From assembly GCA_031290535.1 (NCBI GenBank), contig JAITNI010000172.1:1-10423 (forward strand): DNA of 10,423 nucleotides, read 5' to 3'. The notes below the pieces were generated by a model, which was not told the DNA's origin, searched no databases, and saw only the letters and a list, made by a program, of their open reading frames with translations. A program made the position numbers and the translations under genes. The first letter of the stretch is position 1, and every line of letters starts with the position of its first letter. Shown here in pieces: positions 1 through 8,681 of this stretch. The DNA is from Zoogloeaceae bacterium. Lineage in GTDB: Bacteria; Pseudomonadota; Gammaproteobacteria; Burkholderiales; Rhodocyclaceae.

Positions 1-1347
1 GGGCAAGCCTGCTGTGTCGAACCCGCAGGGCAGCGACAGCCCCGGCAATCCGGCCAGGTTGACGGCGATGGTGTAGATGTCCGAGAGGTACATCTGCACC
101 GGGTCGGCGGATTTTTCGCCCTGTTTGAAGGCGGTGGTCGGGCTGGTGGGGCCGAGGAGGACGTCGCAGGTTTTGAAGGCTGCGGCGAAATCGTGGGCGA
201 TCAGGCGGCGGATGCGTTGGGCTTGCAGGTAGTAGGCGTCATAGTAGCCGTGCGAGAGCACGTAAGCGCCAATCAGGATGCGGCGTTTGACCTCCGCGCC
301 AAAACCCTGGGCGCGGCTTTTGCAATACAGGTCGTTCAGGTCGGCGTATTCGGGGGCGCGGTAGCCGTAGCGTACGCCGTCGAAACGGGAGAGGTTGGAG
401 CTGGCTTCCGCCGGGGCGATGACGTAGTAAGCGGGGACGGAAAGATGCGAATTGGGCAGGCTGACCTCGACCACTTCCGCGCCCAGTTTTTTATAGTCGG
501 CGATGGCGTTCTGGACAGCGGCCATGACTTCCGCATTGCAGCCGTCGCCAAAGAATTCTTTCGGCAGGCCGATTCTCAGCCCCTTCAGCGGTTCCGTCAG
601 GCGGCGACTGTAATCTTCGACCGGGCGTTCCAGCGAGGTGGAATCCTTGGCGTCGAACCCGGTCATCGCCGAGAGCAGCAGGGCGCAATCTTCAGCGGAA
701 TGGGCGATGACGCCGCCCTGATCGAGCGAGGAGGCGAAGGCGATCATCCCGTAACGGGAGACGAGGCCGTAGGTCGGCTTGATGCCAGTGAGGCCGCAGA
801 GCGCGGCGGGCTGGCGGATGGAGCCGCCGGTATCGGTGCCGGTGGCAACCGGAGCCAGCGCCGCCGCCACCGCCGCCGCCGAACCGCCGGAGGAGCCGCC
901 CGGTACGCGGGTTTTGTCCCAGGGATTTTTGACCGCGCCAAAATACGAGGTTTCGTTGGACGACCCCATCGCGAACTCGTCCATATTCACCTTGCCGAGC
1001 GAGACCATGCCCGCTTCCTGTTCCAGTTTGACGACCACGGTGGCGTCATAGGGGGCGACAAAGTTTTCCAGCATTTTCGAGCCGCAGGTGGTGCGCCAGC
1101 CCTGCGCGCAAAAAATATCCTTCTGCGCCAGCGGGATGCCGGTCAGCGTCCCGGCGCGGCCAGCGGCGAGGCGTTCGTCCGCCGCCTGGGCGGCAGCGAG
1201 GGTTTTTTCCTCATCCATCGTGATGAAGGCGTTGAGTTCCGGGTTGAAACGGGCGATGCGTTCCAGATACAGGCGGGCGAGTTCGACGCTGGAGATTTTC
1301 TTCTCCGCAAGCGCCGCGCCCAGGGTCTTCAAAGAGGCGTGAATCAT
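1..1347 (-). CDS. gatA: GatA, amidase subunit of Asp-tRNA(Asn)/Glu-tRNA(Gln) amidotransferase (3' end outside window)
   Basis: This is the catalytic glutaminase/amidase subunit of GatCAB. It frees ammonia from glutamine so that misacylated Glu-tRNA(Gln) and/or Asp-tRNA(Asn) can be amidated in the cytoplasm. I translated the minus strand from the ATG at 1347-1345. This gives 449 uninterrupted codons to the window edge; the family is usually about 485 residues, so roughly 35 C-terminal residues are missing here. The amidase-signature triad is visible: Lys76 in IPLAQKDIF, cis-Ser152 in the PGGSSGGSA glycine/serine loop, and nucleophile Ser176 in [11 protein letters not shown]. The start codon overlaps the gatC stop as ATGA, and an AAGGTG ribosome binding site (1353-1358) lies five bases upstream, so translation is probably coupled to gatC. 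GatB would be expected next, beyond the left edge. The long plus-strand open frame across this gene is only its antisense shadow. Confidence 0.97.
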   Translation of the reverse strand, partial: MIHASLKTLGAALAEKKISSVELARLYLERIARFNPELNAFITMDEEKTLAAAQAADERLAAGRAGTLTGIPLAQKDIFCAQGWRTTCGSKMLENFVAPYDATVVVKLEQEAGMVSLGKVNMDEFAMGSSNETSYFGAVKNPWDKTRVPGGSSGGSAAAVAAALAPVATGTDTGGSIRQPAALCGLTGIKPTYGLVSRYGMIAFASSLDQGGVIAHSAEDCALLLSAMTGFDAKDSTSLERPVEDYSRRLTEPLKGLRIGLPKEFFGDGCNAEVMAAVQNAIADYKKLGAEVVEVSLPNSHLSVPAYYVIAPAEASSNLSRFDGVRYGYRAPEYADLNDLYCKSRAQGFGAEVKRRILIGAYVLSHGYYDAYYLQAQRIRRLIAHDFAAAFKTCDVLLGPTSPTTAFKQGEKSADPVQMYLSDIYTIAVNLAGLPGLSLPCGFDTAGLP

Positions 1348-1643
1348 TCAATCACCTTGGGAACAAGATAAAGTCCGGCTTCCACCTCCGGCGCGACGGA
1401 CTGAAAAAGGGTACGCGCCGCGCCGTCGGGGTCATGGTGGGTGACGACATCGGCGCGCAGGCGCTGCGCGACATCCTGCGCGTGCGACATCGGTTCAATC
1501 CCGCTGGTATCGACGGCCTGCATGGCTTCGATCAGCGAAAAAATGCCGTTCAGGTGGTGTTGGGCGGTTTCGGCTTCCGCCGGACTGACCTCGATGCGGG
1601 CCAGATGGGCGATGCGTTCTACTTCGGAGAGGGTCAGCGACAT
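1344..1643 (-). CDS. gatC: GatC, small subunit of GatCAB amidotransferase
   Basis: This 99-residue protein matches the usual GatC size of about 95. The N-terminus reads [20 protein letters not shown], the typical GatC opening helix, and the C-terminal half carries the family-like stretch around RADVVTHHD. In the known complex GatC wraps around the GatA-GatB interface and stabilises GatA; it has no catalytic residues of its own. The start is supported by a GAAGGA Shine-Dalgarno sequence ending five bases before the ATG (about 1649-1654 on the minus strand). It is the first gene of the leftward gat operon, divergent from mreB, and its TGA overlaps the gatA ATG by four bases. Identification is confident because of the length, the motif and the adjacent gatA. 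Confidence 0.96.
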   Translation of the reverse strand: MSLTLSEVERIAHLARIEVSPAEAETAQHHLNGIFSLIEAMQAVDTSGIEPMSHAQDVAQRLRADVVTHHDPDGAARTLFQSVAPEVEAGLYLVPKVIE

Positions 1644-2856
<1,213 letters not shown>

Positions 2857-2893
2857 GGGTGCATGTGGCGGGGGTTGGCGGCATTGAACAGGG

Positions 2894-2915
2894 CAGCCCG
2901 GCAAACGCCGGGCTG
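2894..2915 (+). promoter_or_regulatory. Strong intercistronic hairpin just before mreC
   Basis: A perfect nine-base-pair GC-rich stem (CAGCCCGGC at 2894-2902, GCCGGGCTG at 2907-2915) closes on the tetraloop AAAC. It ends seven bases before the mreC ATG and takes the place where a Shine-Dalgarno sequence would be expected. No T-run follows, so it is not a normal intrinsic terminator. It could tune mreC translation, protect the mRNA end after processing, or attenuate the mreB-mreC boundary; which of these applies is inference. Confidence 0.6.
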
Positions 2916-2922
2916 AAATCGC

Positions 2923-3861
2923 ATGGCTTCGCTGGATAACGCCCCGCCGCCATTTTTCCGGCGCGGGCCAACGCCTTTGGCCCAGCTCTGCTTTTACGTC
3001 GCCTGTTCGCTGGCGCTGTTTGTGCTGGACTTGCGCTTTCAGGCGCTGGAATACGCGCGACAGGGGCTTTCCCTCGTGACTGAACCGTTGCGGCAGGTGG
3101 CGCAAGCGCCGATGCGGTTTTTGAACGAAGGTTCCGACTATCTGGTGGCGCTGGAAAAAGTGCAGGCGGAAAACGACGCCCTCAAGGCCACGCAACTGGA
3201 AGCCGCGCCGGTTTTGAACGCGCTCCCGCATCTGATCGCCGAAAATGAGCGCCTGCGTCAGTTGCTGGCACTGCAAAGCCGGGAAAGCACGGCGGGCGAC
3301 GCGGCCAGCATCCTCTACACCGCCCGCGACCCCTTCAGCCGCCGGGTGTATCTGGACAAGGGCCAGCAGCAGGGACTGACGCCGGGGCGTCCGGTACTGG
3401 ACGCCCACGGCCTGATCGGTCAGGTGACGCGCGTATTCCCCTTTTCCGCCGAAGTGACCCTGATTACCGACAAGGATCAGAGTGTACCCGTACAGGTGGA
3501 GCGCACCGGACAACGCTCGTTTATTTTTGGTCTGGGCAACGGACAGGTGACGTTGAAATACATCCCCGCCAATGCTGATGTGCAACCCGGCGATATTTTG
3601 ATTACATCGGGGCTGGATGACCTGTACCAGCCCGGTTTTCCGGTCGCCAGAATCATCGAGGTCAGTCACGACAGCAGCGATGCTTTTGCCCGCATCATCG
3701 CCGTGCCCGTCGCCGCCGTGGAAAATCACACGCTGGTGATGGTATTGCGCCCGCGCCCGGAATTGCCCCCCCGCCCGGACGCAGCCGAAAACGCCGCGCC
3801 CAACCACAAAACGCCTGCCCGCGCCGGACAGCGGCCAAACCGCCGTGCGCGCGGCGGCTGA
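2923..3861 (+). CDS. mreC: MreC, periplasmic rod-shape scaffold protein
   Basis: MreC is a bitopic inner-membrane protein whose periplasmic domain binds PBP2 and helps switch on RodA-PBP2 synthesis. The 312-residue product has a short cytoplasmic N-terminus, one membrane segment at about residues 19-37 (LAQLCFYVACSLALFVLDL), a likely coiled coil at about 72-118, and two beta-barrel subdomains. The second barrel contains the family motif ILITSGLDDLYQPGFPVA (225-242). The tail from about residue 278 is rich in Pro, Ala and Arg and probably disordered. An in-frame TGA at 2914-2916 rules out an upstream start, so ATG 2923 is the first possible one. It places the membrane segment as expected, although no Shine-Dalgarno sequence is visible and a hairpin precedes it. 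mreD follows after nine bases. Confidence 0.96.
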   Translation: MASLDNAPPPFFRRGPTPLAQLCFYVACSLALFVLDLRFQALEYARQGLSLVTEPLRQVAQAPMRFLNEGSDYLVALEKVQAENDALKATQLEAAPVLNALPHLIAENERLRQLLALQSRESTAGDAASILYTARDPFSRRVYLDKGQQQGLTPGRPVLDAHGLIGQVTRVFPFSAEVTLITDKDQSVPVQVERTGQRSFIFGLGNGQVTLKYIPANADVQPGDILITSGLDDLYQPGFPVARIIEVSHDSSDAFARIIAVPVAAVENHTLVMVLRPRPELPPRPDAAENAAPNHKTPARAGQRPNRRARGG

Positions 3862-3870
3862 AGGAAGCCC

Positions 3871-4392
3871 ATGTACGCCACCAACCAGTCCGCCCGCATC
3901 CTGAAACCCGCCCAGTCGTGGTTCATTTTGTTGTCCCTCCTTTTGGCGCTGCTCCTGAACATGTTGCCGACGCGCCAGTGGCTCCTGATGCCCGACTGGG
4001 TGATGCTGACGCTCGCCTTCTGGAGTGTGCGCGAATGCCGCAAGGTGGGGCTGGGGACGGCGTTTTTGCTGGGCGTGCTCATGGACATGGCCGATGGCGC
4101 GGCGCTGGGGCAACACGCGCTCGCCTACGTGCTGCTCTGCTATGCGGCCACCAGCCTGTCGCGGCGGCTGTTGTGGTTTCCCCTCACGCAGCAGGCGCTG
4201 CACATCGCGCCGCTGTTCTTTGTGGCGGCAGGTCTGCAAATCCTGATTCGCATGGTGGCGGGCGGCAATTTTCCCGGCTGGGGACAATTTCTGGCGCCGT
4301 TCATCGCCACCCTGCTCTGGCCGACCCTCTCCTTCCTGCTCCTCGCGCCCCAGTACCAGCCCGAAGAGCGCGATGAAAACCGTCCCATCTGA
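3871..4392 (+). CDS. mreD: MreD, integral membrane rod-shape protein
   Basis: MreD is a small polytopic inner-membrane protein that works with MreC in the elongasome; its biochemical role is less clear than that of its partners. The 173-residue product is strongly hydrophobic. It has probable membrane segments near residues 17-33, 40-53, 60-75, 82-96, 110-128 and 138-159, and ends in a short charged cytoplasmic tail. The stretch LLGVLMDMADGAALGQHALAY (about 66-86) is the recognisable MreD signature. A Shine-Dalgarno AAGGAAG (3861-3867) overlaps the last base of the mreC stop and lies immediately upstream, supporting this ATG and suggesting translational coupling. Length and gene order match the mreBCD cluster, so the call rests on both sequence and context. 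Confidence 0.95.
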   Translation: MYATNQSARILKPAQSWFILLSLLLALLLNMLPTRQWLLMPDWVMLTLAFWSVRECRKVGLGTAFLLGVLMDMADGAALGQHALAYVLLCYAATSLSRRLLWFPLTQQALHIAPLFFVAAGLQILIRMVAGGNFPGWGQFLAPFIATLLWPTLSFLLLAPQYQPEERDENRPI

Positions 4393-4407
4393 AGCGGGCG
4401 GCCTCTC

Positions 4408-6357
4408 ATGCAAAACGAATTTTCGCACCCCGATCAGGCACTCCAGAAGTTCCGCCATCGCGTCCGGCTTGCCATTGTCGGCGTGCCGCTGTTTTTTCTG
4501 TTGCTGTTTGCCAATCTGTATTATTTGCAGGTGACGCAAAAAGAATATTACGCCACCCGCGCCGAGAGTAACCGCATTTCTCTGGTGCCCGTCGTGCCCA
4601 ACCGGGGCAACATCGAAGACAAAAACGGCGTCATTCTGGCGCGCAATTATTCTGCCTATACGCTGGAAGTCACGCCCGCCAGACTGCAAAATCTGGATGA
4701 GACCATCGCCCAGCTTGCGGAAATCATCCCCATTGAGGCGAAGGACATCAAGCGCTTCAAGCGCCTGCGGGAGGAATCGAAAAACTTTGAATCCATCCCC
4801 CTGCGGACCCGTTTGAGCGATGAGGAAGTCGCCCGTTTTGCCGCGCACCGTTACCGTTTTCCGGGCGTTGAAGTCAAGGCGCGACTGTTTCGCCAGTACC
4901 CGGAGGGTACGCTGGCCGCGCACGCCATCGGCTACATCAGCCGCATCAATCAGGAAGAGCAGCAGTGGGTTGATGAAGCGCTGGCCGAACAGGAAAAAGA
5001 GGCGGGGCGCAACCTCACCTACAAGGGTACGACCCTCATTGGCAAAATCGGGCTGGAAAAAAATTATGAATTTGAACTGCATGGCATCACCGGTTACGAA
5101 CAGGTGGAAGTGGACGCGGGCGGGCAGGCGGTGCGCGTGCTGTCGCGCTCGGCTCCGATTCCCGGCAACAACCTGATTCTGACGCTGGACAGCCAACTGC
5201 AAAAAATGGCCGAAGCCACCTTCGGCAACCGGCGCGGCTCGCTGGTCGCGCTTGACCCCCGGAACGGCGCGGTGCTGGCGCTGGTCGCCTCGCCCGCCTT
5301 TGACCCCAACCTGTTTGTCGACGGCATCCGCTTTGACGACTGGGACGCGCTCAACAACAATCCCGACAAACCCATGCTGAACCGCGCCATCTATAGCGCC
5401 TATCCCCCCGGCTCCACCTTCAAGCCCCTGATGGCGATGGCGGCCTTGAGCACCGGCAAACGCACCCCGCAACAGACGATTGCCGACCCCGGCTATTTCA
5501 ATTTCGGCAACCACCGTTTCATGGACGACAAGGCGGGCGGGCACGGCATCGTCGACATGCGAAAATCCATCGTCGCCTCCTGCAATACCTATTATTACCA
5601 CCTCGCCAACGACATGGGCATTGACAGCATCGCCCGCTTCATGGGCGGACTCGGTTTGGGAAAACGCACGGAAATCGACATTCCGGGCGAGAGCACTGGC
5701 GTCCTGCCTTCGCCGGAATGGAAAGCGGCGCGCTTCAAAAAACGCGAACAGCAAAAATGGTTTGCCGGGGAAACCATTTCGGTGGGCATCGGACAGAGCT
5801 ACAATGCCTACACGCCCTTGCAGATGGCGCACGCGCTGGCCAATATCCTGAATTATGGGCGCGTTTTCCGGCCTCATCTCGTCGCCGCCATCAAAAATCC
5901 GGGCACGGGCGAGGTGCGTACCCTGGAAACGCAACCGGTGCGCGAAATCCCCCTGCAACGCGAACATGTGGATTTCATCAAGGCCGCGATGGCGGGCGTC
6001 AACAAGGAGGGGACGGGGGCGCGCGCCTTTGCGGGCGCGGCTTATGAGTCCGGCGGCAAGACCGGCACGGCGCAGGTATATAGCCTGAAAGGGCAGCGTT
6101 ATGCCGGACGCGCCAAGGAAAAACTGCGCGATCACTCCTGGTTCATCGCTTTCGCGCCCGTTGATGAGCCGCGCATTGTCGTGGCCGTGATGGTGGAAAA
6201 CGGCGGCTTCGGCGCGACGTCTGCCGCCCCGATCGCCCGGCAGGTGTTCGACTATTATCTCCTGAACAAGGAAGCCCACAGTCCGGCGCCGGAAGTCGAC
6301 GCGCCCGAAGACGGCCCCGATCATGACCATGAAGAAGCGGAGGACGCCGCGCCATGA
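4408..6357 (+). CDS. mrdA: PBP2, elongasome peptidoglycan DD-transpeptidase
   Basis: PBP2 is the class B penicillin-binding protein that cross-links new lateral-wall glycan made by RodA. The 649-residue product has a cytoplasmic N-terminus, a membrane anchor at about residues 20-40, a PBP dimerisation (pedestal) domain at about 60-240, and a transpeptidase domain at about 270-617. All three catalytic motifs are present: SxxK as STFK (nucleophile Ser336, Lys339), SxN as SCN (391-393) and KTGT (551-554). The last 25 or so residues form an acidic, histidine-containing tail (from EVDAPEDG at 629). The start lies 15 bases after mreD; its ribosome binding site is weak (only GC-rich sequence). The end overlaps rodA by four bases. 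It is distinguished from the division paralogue FtsI by its mre/rodA context. Confidence 0.97.
   Translation: MQNEFSHPDQALQKFRHRVRLAIVGVPLFFLLLFANLYYLQVTQKEYYATRAESNRISLVPVVPNRGNIEDKNGVILARNYSAYTLEVTPARLQNLDETIAQLAEIIPIEAKDIKRFKRLREESKNFESIPLRTRLSDEEVARFAAHRYRFPGVEVKARLFRQYPEGTLAAHAIGYISRINQEEQQWVDEALAEQEKEAGRNLTYKGTTLIGKIGLEKNYEFELHGITGYEQVEVDAGGQAVRVLSRSAPIPGNNLILTLDSQLQKMAEATFGNRRGSLVALDPRNGAVLALVASPAFDPNLFVDGIRFDDWDALNNNPDKPMLNRAIYSAYPPGSTFKPLMAMAALSTGKRTPQQTIADPGYFNFGNHRFMDDKAGGHGIVDMRKSIVASCNTYYYHLANDMGIDSIARFMGGLGLGKRTEIDIPGESTGVLPSPEWKAARFKKREQQKWFAGETISVGIGQSYNAYTPLQMAHALANILNYGRVFRPHLVAAIKNPGTGEVRTLETQPVREIPLQREHVDFIKAAMAGVNKEGTGARAFAGAAYESGGKTGTAQVYSLKGQRYAGRAKEKLRDHSWFIAFAPVDEPRIVVAVMVENGGFGATSAAPIARQVFDYYLLNKEAHSPAPEVDAPEDGPDHDHEEAEDAAP
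6339..6344 (+). promoter_or_regulatory. Ribosome binding site of rodA inside mrdA
   Basis: GGAGGA at 6339-6344 lies nine bases before the ATG at 6354, or twelve before a second ATG at 6357. It sits within the codons of the acidic PBP2 tail. The spacing favours the first of the tandem ATG codons, giving the ATGA stop/start overlap with mrdA. Confidence 0.65.
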
Positions 6358-7454
6358 TGTCCCGGCTCAAATACTGGCTGCGGCAGATGGTCGCCCATCT
6401 GGATCTGCCCCTGCTCCTCGTGGTGGCGCTCCTGATGGGCATGGGCCTCATAACGGTCTATTCCGCCACCGCTTCCACGGGTCTTTCCCGGCTGGACAAC
6501 CAGATTGTGAATATGCTGGCGGCCTTTGCCCTCATGGTCGCCGTCTCGCAGGTGTCGCCCCGGCAACTGATGCGCTTTGCCGTGCCGCTCTACCTCGTGG
6601 GAATCCTTCTGCTGGTGGGCGTGTTTTTGTTCGGCGTCAGCGTCAATGGCTCCAGACGCTGGCTCTCGCTGGGGCTGGTGCGGATTCAGCCCTCGGAAAT
6701 CATGAAAATCGCCATGCCCCTGATGCTGGCCTGGTTTTTCCACAAACACGAGTCGGAACTGAAATTGAAGCACTTCGCCATTGCGGCGCTGCTGTTGGCG
6801 CTCCCCATTCTCCTGATTCTGAAACAGCCCGATCTGGGCACCTCGCTACTGGTGGGCGCGGCGGGATTTTTTGTCATCTTTTTTGCCGGACTGCCCTGGA
6901 AAATCATGCTCGGCATGAGCGTGGCGGCGGGCGCGGCGCTGCCCTTTGTCTGGAGCATGGCGCTGCACGACTACCAGCGCCGCCGCGTGCTGACCCTGCT
7001 TGACCCCACCTCCGACCCGCTTGGGGCGGGCTATCACATCATCCAGTCGACCATCGCCATCGGTTCCGGCGGGCCATTCGGCAAGGGCTGGCTGAACGGC
7101 ACGCAAACGCATCTGGAATTTATCCCGGAAAAACACACCGATTTCATTTTTGCGGTGTTTTCGGAAGAGTGGGGTTTGATGGGCAATGCGGTCTTGCTGT
7201 TGCTGTTTACGCTGCTGGTCACACGCGGCCTGTTCATCGCCGCTTCAGCGCCCACCCTGTTTTCCCGTCTGCTGGCGGGCGCCATCAGTCTGGTGCTGTT
7301 CATCTACGCCTTTGTGAATATGGGCATGGTCTCCGGCATTCTGCCCGTTGTTGGCGTGCCGCTGCCCTTCATCAGCTACGGCGGCACGGCGCTGGTTACG
7401 CTGATGCTGGGCGTCGGCATGTTGATGGCCATCAAAACTCACCGCAAACTGTAA
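6354..7454 (+). CDS. rodA: RodA, SEDS-family peptidoglycan glycosyltransferase
   Basis: RodA polymerises lipid II into glycan strands in the inner membrane and acts as a pair with PBP2. The 366-residue product has about ten hydrophobic segments, the usual number for SEDS proteins. Conserved features are VNGSRRW (97-103), QPSEIMKIA (112-120), KQPDLGTSL (157-165), and IPEKHTDFIFAV (257-268), where Asp263 corresponds by position to the catalytic Asp of RodA. The C-terminal FtsW/RodA signature reads NMGMVSGILPVVGVPLPFISYGG in two parts (322-336 and 337-344). The gene begins with two tandem ATG codons; the first overlaps the mrdA stop and has a well-placed GGAGGA upstream. Six bases separate it from rlpA. 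The gene looks complete and normal. Confidence 0.97.
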   Translation: MMSRLKYWLRQMVAHLDLPLLLVVALLMGMGLITVYSATASTGLSRLDNQIVNMLAAFALMVAVSQVSPRQLMRFAVPLYLVGILLLVGVFLFGVSVNGSRRWLSLGLVRIQPSEIMKIAMPLMLAWFFHKHESELKLKHFAIAALLLALPILLILKQPDLGTSLLVGAAGFFVIFFAGLPWKIMLGMSVAAGAALPFVWSMALHDYQRRRVLTLLDPTSDPLGAGYHIIQSTIAIGSGGPFGKGWLNGTQTHLEFIPEKHTDFIFAVFSEEWGLMGNAVLLLLFTLLVTRGLFIAASAPTLFSRLLAGAISLVLFIYAFVNMGMVSGILPVVGVPLPFISYGGTALVTLMLGVGMLMAIKTHRKL

Positions 7455-7460
7455 ACAGAC

Positions 7461-8435
7461 ATGAACAAGCGTTTCCTCCAACTCCTGCTGCTGGCCTTGG
7501 GCGCAATACTTCTGAACGCCTGTAGCCTGACGCCGCGCCGCGTTGCCAGCACACTGCCGCCGCTCATCAAGACGATTCCGTCCACCTCTTCCCCGCAGGG
7601 CGGCGGATATTACAAGGACGATGGCCCCGCCGACGCCAGCGGCATTGATCTGGACGCCGTGCCCGACGCCCAACCGAGCGCGGAACCGCTGCACAAATGG
7701 GCCAACCGTCCCTATGAGGTGCTCGGCAAAAAATATGTGCCGCTCACGCAGGTCAAACCCTTTCGCCAGGACGGCATTGCCAGTTGGTACGGCAAGAAAT
7801 TTCACGGCCAGAAGACTTCCACCGGCGAAACCTACGACATGTTCGCCATGACCGCCGCGCATCCGACCCTGCCGCTGCCCTCCTACGCGCGCGTCACCAA
7901 TCCGGCCAATGGCCGCAGCGTGGTGCTGCGCGTCAATGACCGGGGGCCGTTCCACGCCAGTCGCATCATGGATCTTTCCTATGTGGCCGCGCACAAGCTG
8001 GGCACGATCAACAGCGGCAGCGGGCGCGTGATTGTCGAGGCCATTGTGCCCGGCGAATCCGAATCCCTGTCGCCAGTGTATGCCAGCGCCGTGCCTGCCG
8101 TGACGGTGATTCCTCCCCGCCAGAGCGAAGAACTGGACGCCCTCGCGCGCCTGTTGACGGAAGAGGAACCCCCGTCTCTGACCCCGACCGAAGCAATGCC
8201 CGCCGCCGGCCTTTTTTTGCAACTCGGCGCGTTTGCGAGTCTGGAGAACGCCGAAAACCTGAAGGCCCATTTGAGTCACGAACTGGAATGGCTCACCGAG
8301 GCGATTCACCTCTATAAAACCGACCAGCTCTATCGCCTGCAACTTGGCCCCTATCCCAGCCGCGCCGCCGCCGAAGGCATGGCGACGCGGATTCAGGGCA
8401 CACTGGGCTATGTGCCGACGATTGTTAACCGCTAG
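7461..8435 (+). CDS. rlpA: RlpA, septal-ring lipoprotein and lytic transglycosylase
   Basis: This outer-membrane lipoprotein binds denuded glycan strands; some homologues, such as that of Pseudomonas aeruginosa, cleave them as lytic transglycosylases. The 324-residue product has a short signal peptide ending in the lipobox LLNAC with lipidated Cys21, then a Pro-rich linker with the GGGYYKDDGP stretch typical of RlpA. A double-psi beta-barrel follows at about 104-196, and a C-terminal SPOR domain at about 248-322 (LFLQLGAFASLENAENL). The residues matching the active-site set of the Pseudomonas enzyme appear intact: Glu123 (GETYD), His134 (AAHPTLP) and Asp160 (NDRGP). This suggests an active enzyme rather than a pure binding protein; that is inference. 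The start has no clear Shine-Dalgarno sequence, but the signal peptide fits it and rodA ends six bases before. It is the last gene of the operon. Confidence 0.95.
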   Translation: MNKRFLQLLLLALGAILLNACSLTPRRVASTLPPLIKTIPSTSSPQGGGYYKDDGPADASGIDLDAVPDAQPSAEPLHKWANRPYEVLGKKYVPLTQVKPFRQDGIASWYGKKFHGQKTSTGETYDMFAMTAAHPTLPLPSYARVTNPANGRSVVLRVNDRGPFHASRIMDLSYVAAHKLGTINSGSGRVIVEAIVPGESESLSPVYASAVPAVTVIPPRQSEELDALARLLTEEEPPSLTPTEAMPAAGLFLQLGAFASLENAENLKAHLSHELEWLTEAIHLYKTDQLYRLQLGPYPSRAAAEGMATRIQGTLGYVPTIVNR

Positions 8436-8457
8436 GGAACCTTTGAATATTCCTAAT

Positions 8458-8484
8458 CCGTTCGGGCTGAGCCTGTCGAAGCCC
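8458..8484 (+). repeat. REP-like hairpin repeat, copy R1
   Basis: This copy has the CCGTTC lead-in, stem arms GGGCT/AGCCC and the constant loop GAGCCTGTCGA. The arms differ from those of other copies at both sides but still pair. With R2 it forms an inverted pair separated by 20 bases. Confidence 0.85.
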
Positions 8485-8492
8485 TTGTTTTT
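8464..8492 (+). terminator. Possible intrinsic terminator of the mre operon, formed by a repeat copy
   Basis: GGGCT (8464-8468) and AGCCC (8480-8484) form a five-base-pair GC-rich stem around the 11-base loop GAGCCTGTCGA, followed by TTGTTTTT (8485-8492). This is 28 bases past the rlpA stop and is the only T-rich tail after a stem in the area. The stem is short and the loop long, so efficiency is doubtful. The element is copy R1 of the repeat family. Confidence 0.4.
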
Positions 8493-8504
8493 ACAGAGGG
8501 AACA

Positions 8505-8531
8505 CCCTTCGACCAGGCTCAGGGCGAACGG
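8505..8531 (-). repeat. REP-like hairpin repeat, copy R2 (inverted)
   Basis: The reverse-oriented copy reads CCCTTCGACCAGGCTCAG followed by GGCGAACGG on the plus strand. It carries one extra base in the loop (12 instead of 11) and a four-base-pair CCCT/AGGG stem. It faces R1 and can pair with it over most of its length. Confidence 0.85.
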
Positions 8532-8555
8532 GATTATCGCCGTTCCCATAATTTT

Positions 8556-8583
8556 CCGTTCATGGTGAGCCTGTCGAACCATG
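8556..8583 (+). repeat. REP-like hairpin repeat, copy R3
   Basis: This copy has lead-in CCGTT, stem CATGGT (8561-8566) and ACCATG (8578-8583), and loop GAGCCTGTCGA (8567-8577). The whole 28-base unit is repeated exactly, inverted, at 9706-9733 (R6) on the other side of ispH. Confidence 0.9.
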
Positions 8584-8609
8584 CCCTTCGACAGACTTAG
8601 GGCGAACGG
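8584..8609 (-). repeat. REP-like hairpin repeat, copy R4 (inverted)
   Basis: It abuts R3 with no spacer and lies in the opposite orientation. The stem is GCCCT (8583-8587) and AGGGC (8599-8603) around the loop TCGACAGACTT, which differs from the consensus at two bases. It ends about 70 bases before ispH. Confidence 0.85.
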
Positions 8610-8632
8610 GCGGATGGATTATTTTTGAGAAC

Positions 8633-8641
8633 TGCTATATT
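8633..8641 (+). promoter_or_regulatory. Probable extended -10 promoter of ispH
   Basis: TGC followed directly by TATATT (8636-8641) matches the extended -10 form TGnTATAAT at all but one base of the hexamer. No good -35 lies at the right distance, which is common for extended -10 promoters. It sits in the AT-rich gap between repeat R4 and ispH and would give a leader of about 35 bases. Confidence 0.45.
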
Positions 8642-8681
8642 CACAATTTCCCCAATCAACCCTTGAAAAGGCCACCTCCTC

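Noticed and set aside
193-1371. Plus-strand open frame of 392 codons across gatA
   Set aside because: Antisense shadow of gatA, whose minus-strand translation has the full amidase triad.
7245-8582. Minus-strand open frame of 445 codons across the rodA end, rlpA and the repeats
   Set aside because: Codon-aligned antisense of rodA and rlpA; its first residues are just translated repeat sequence.
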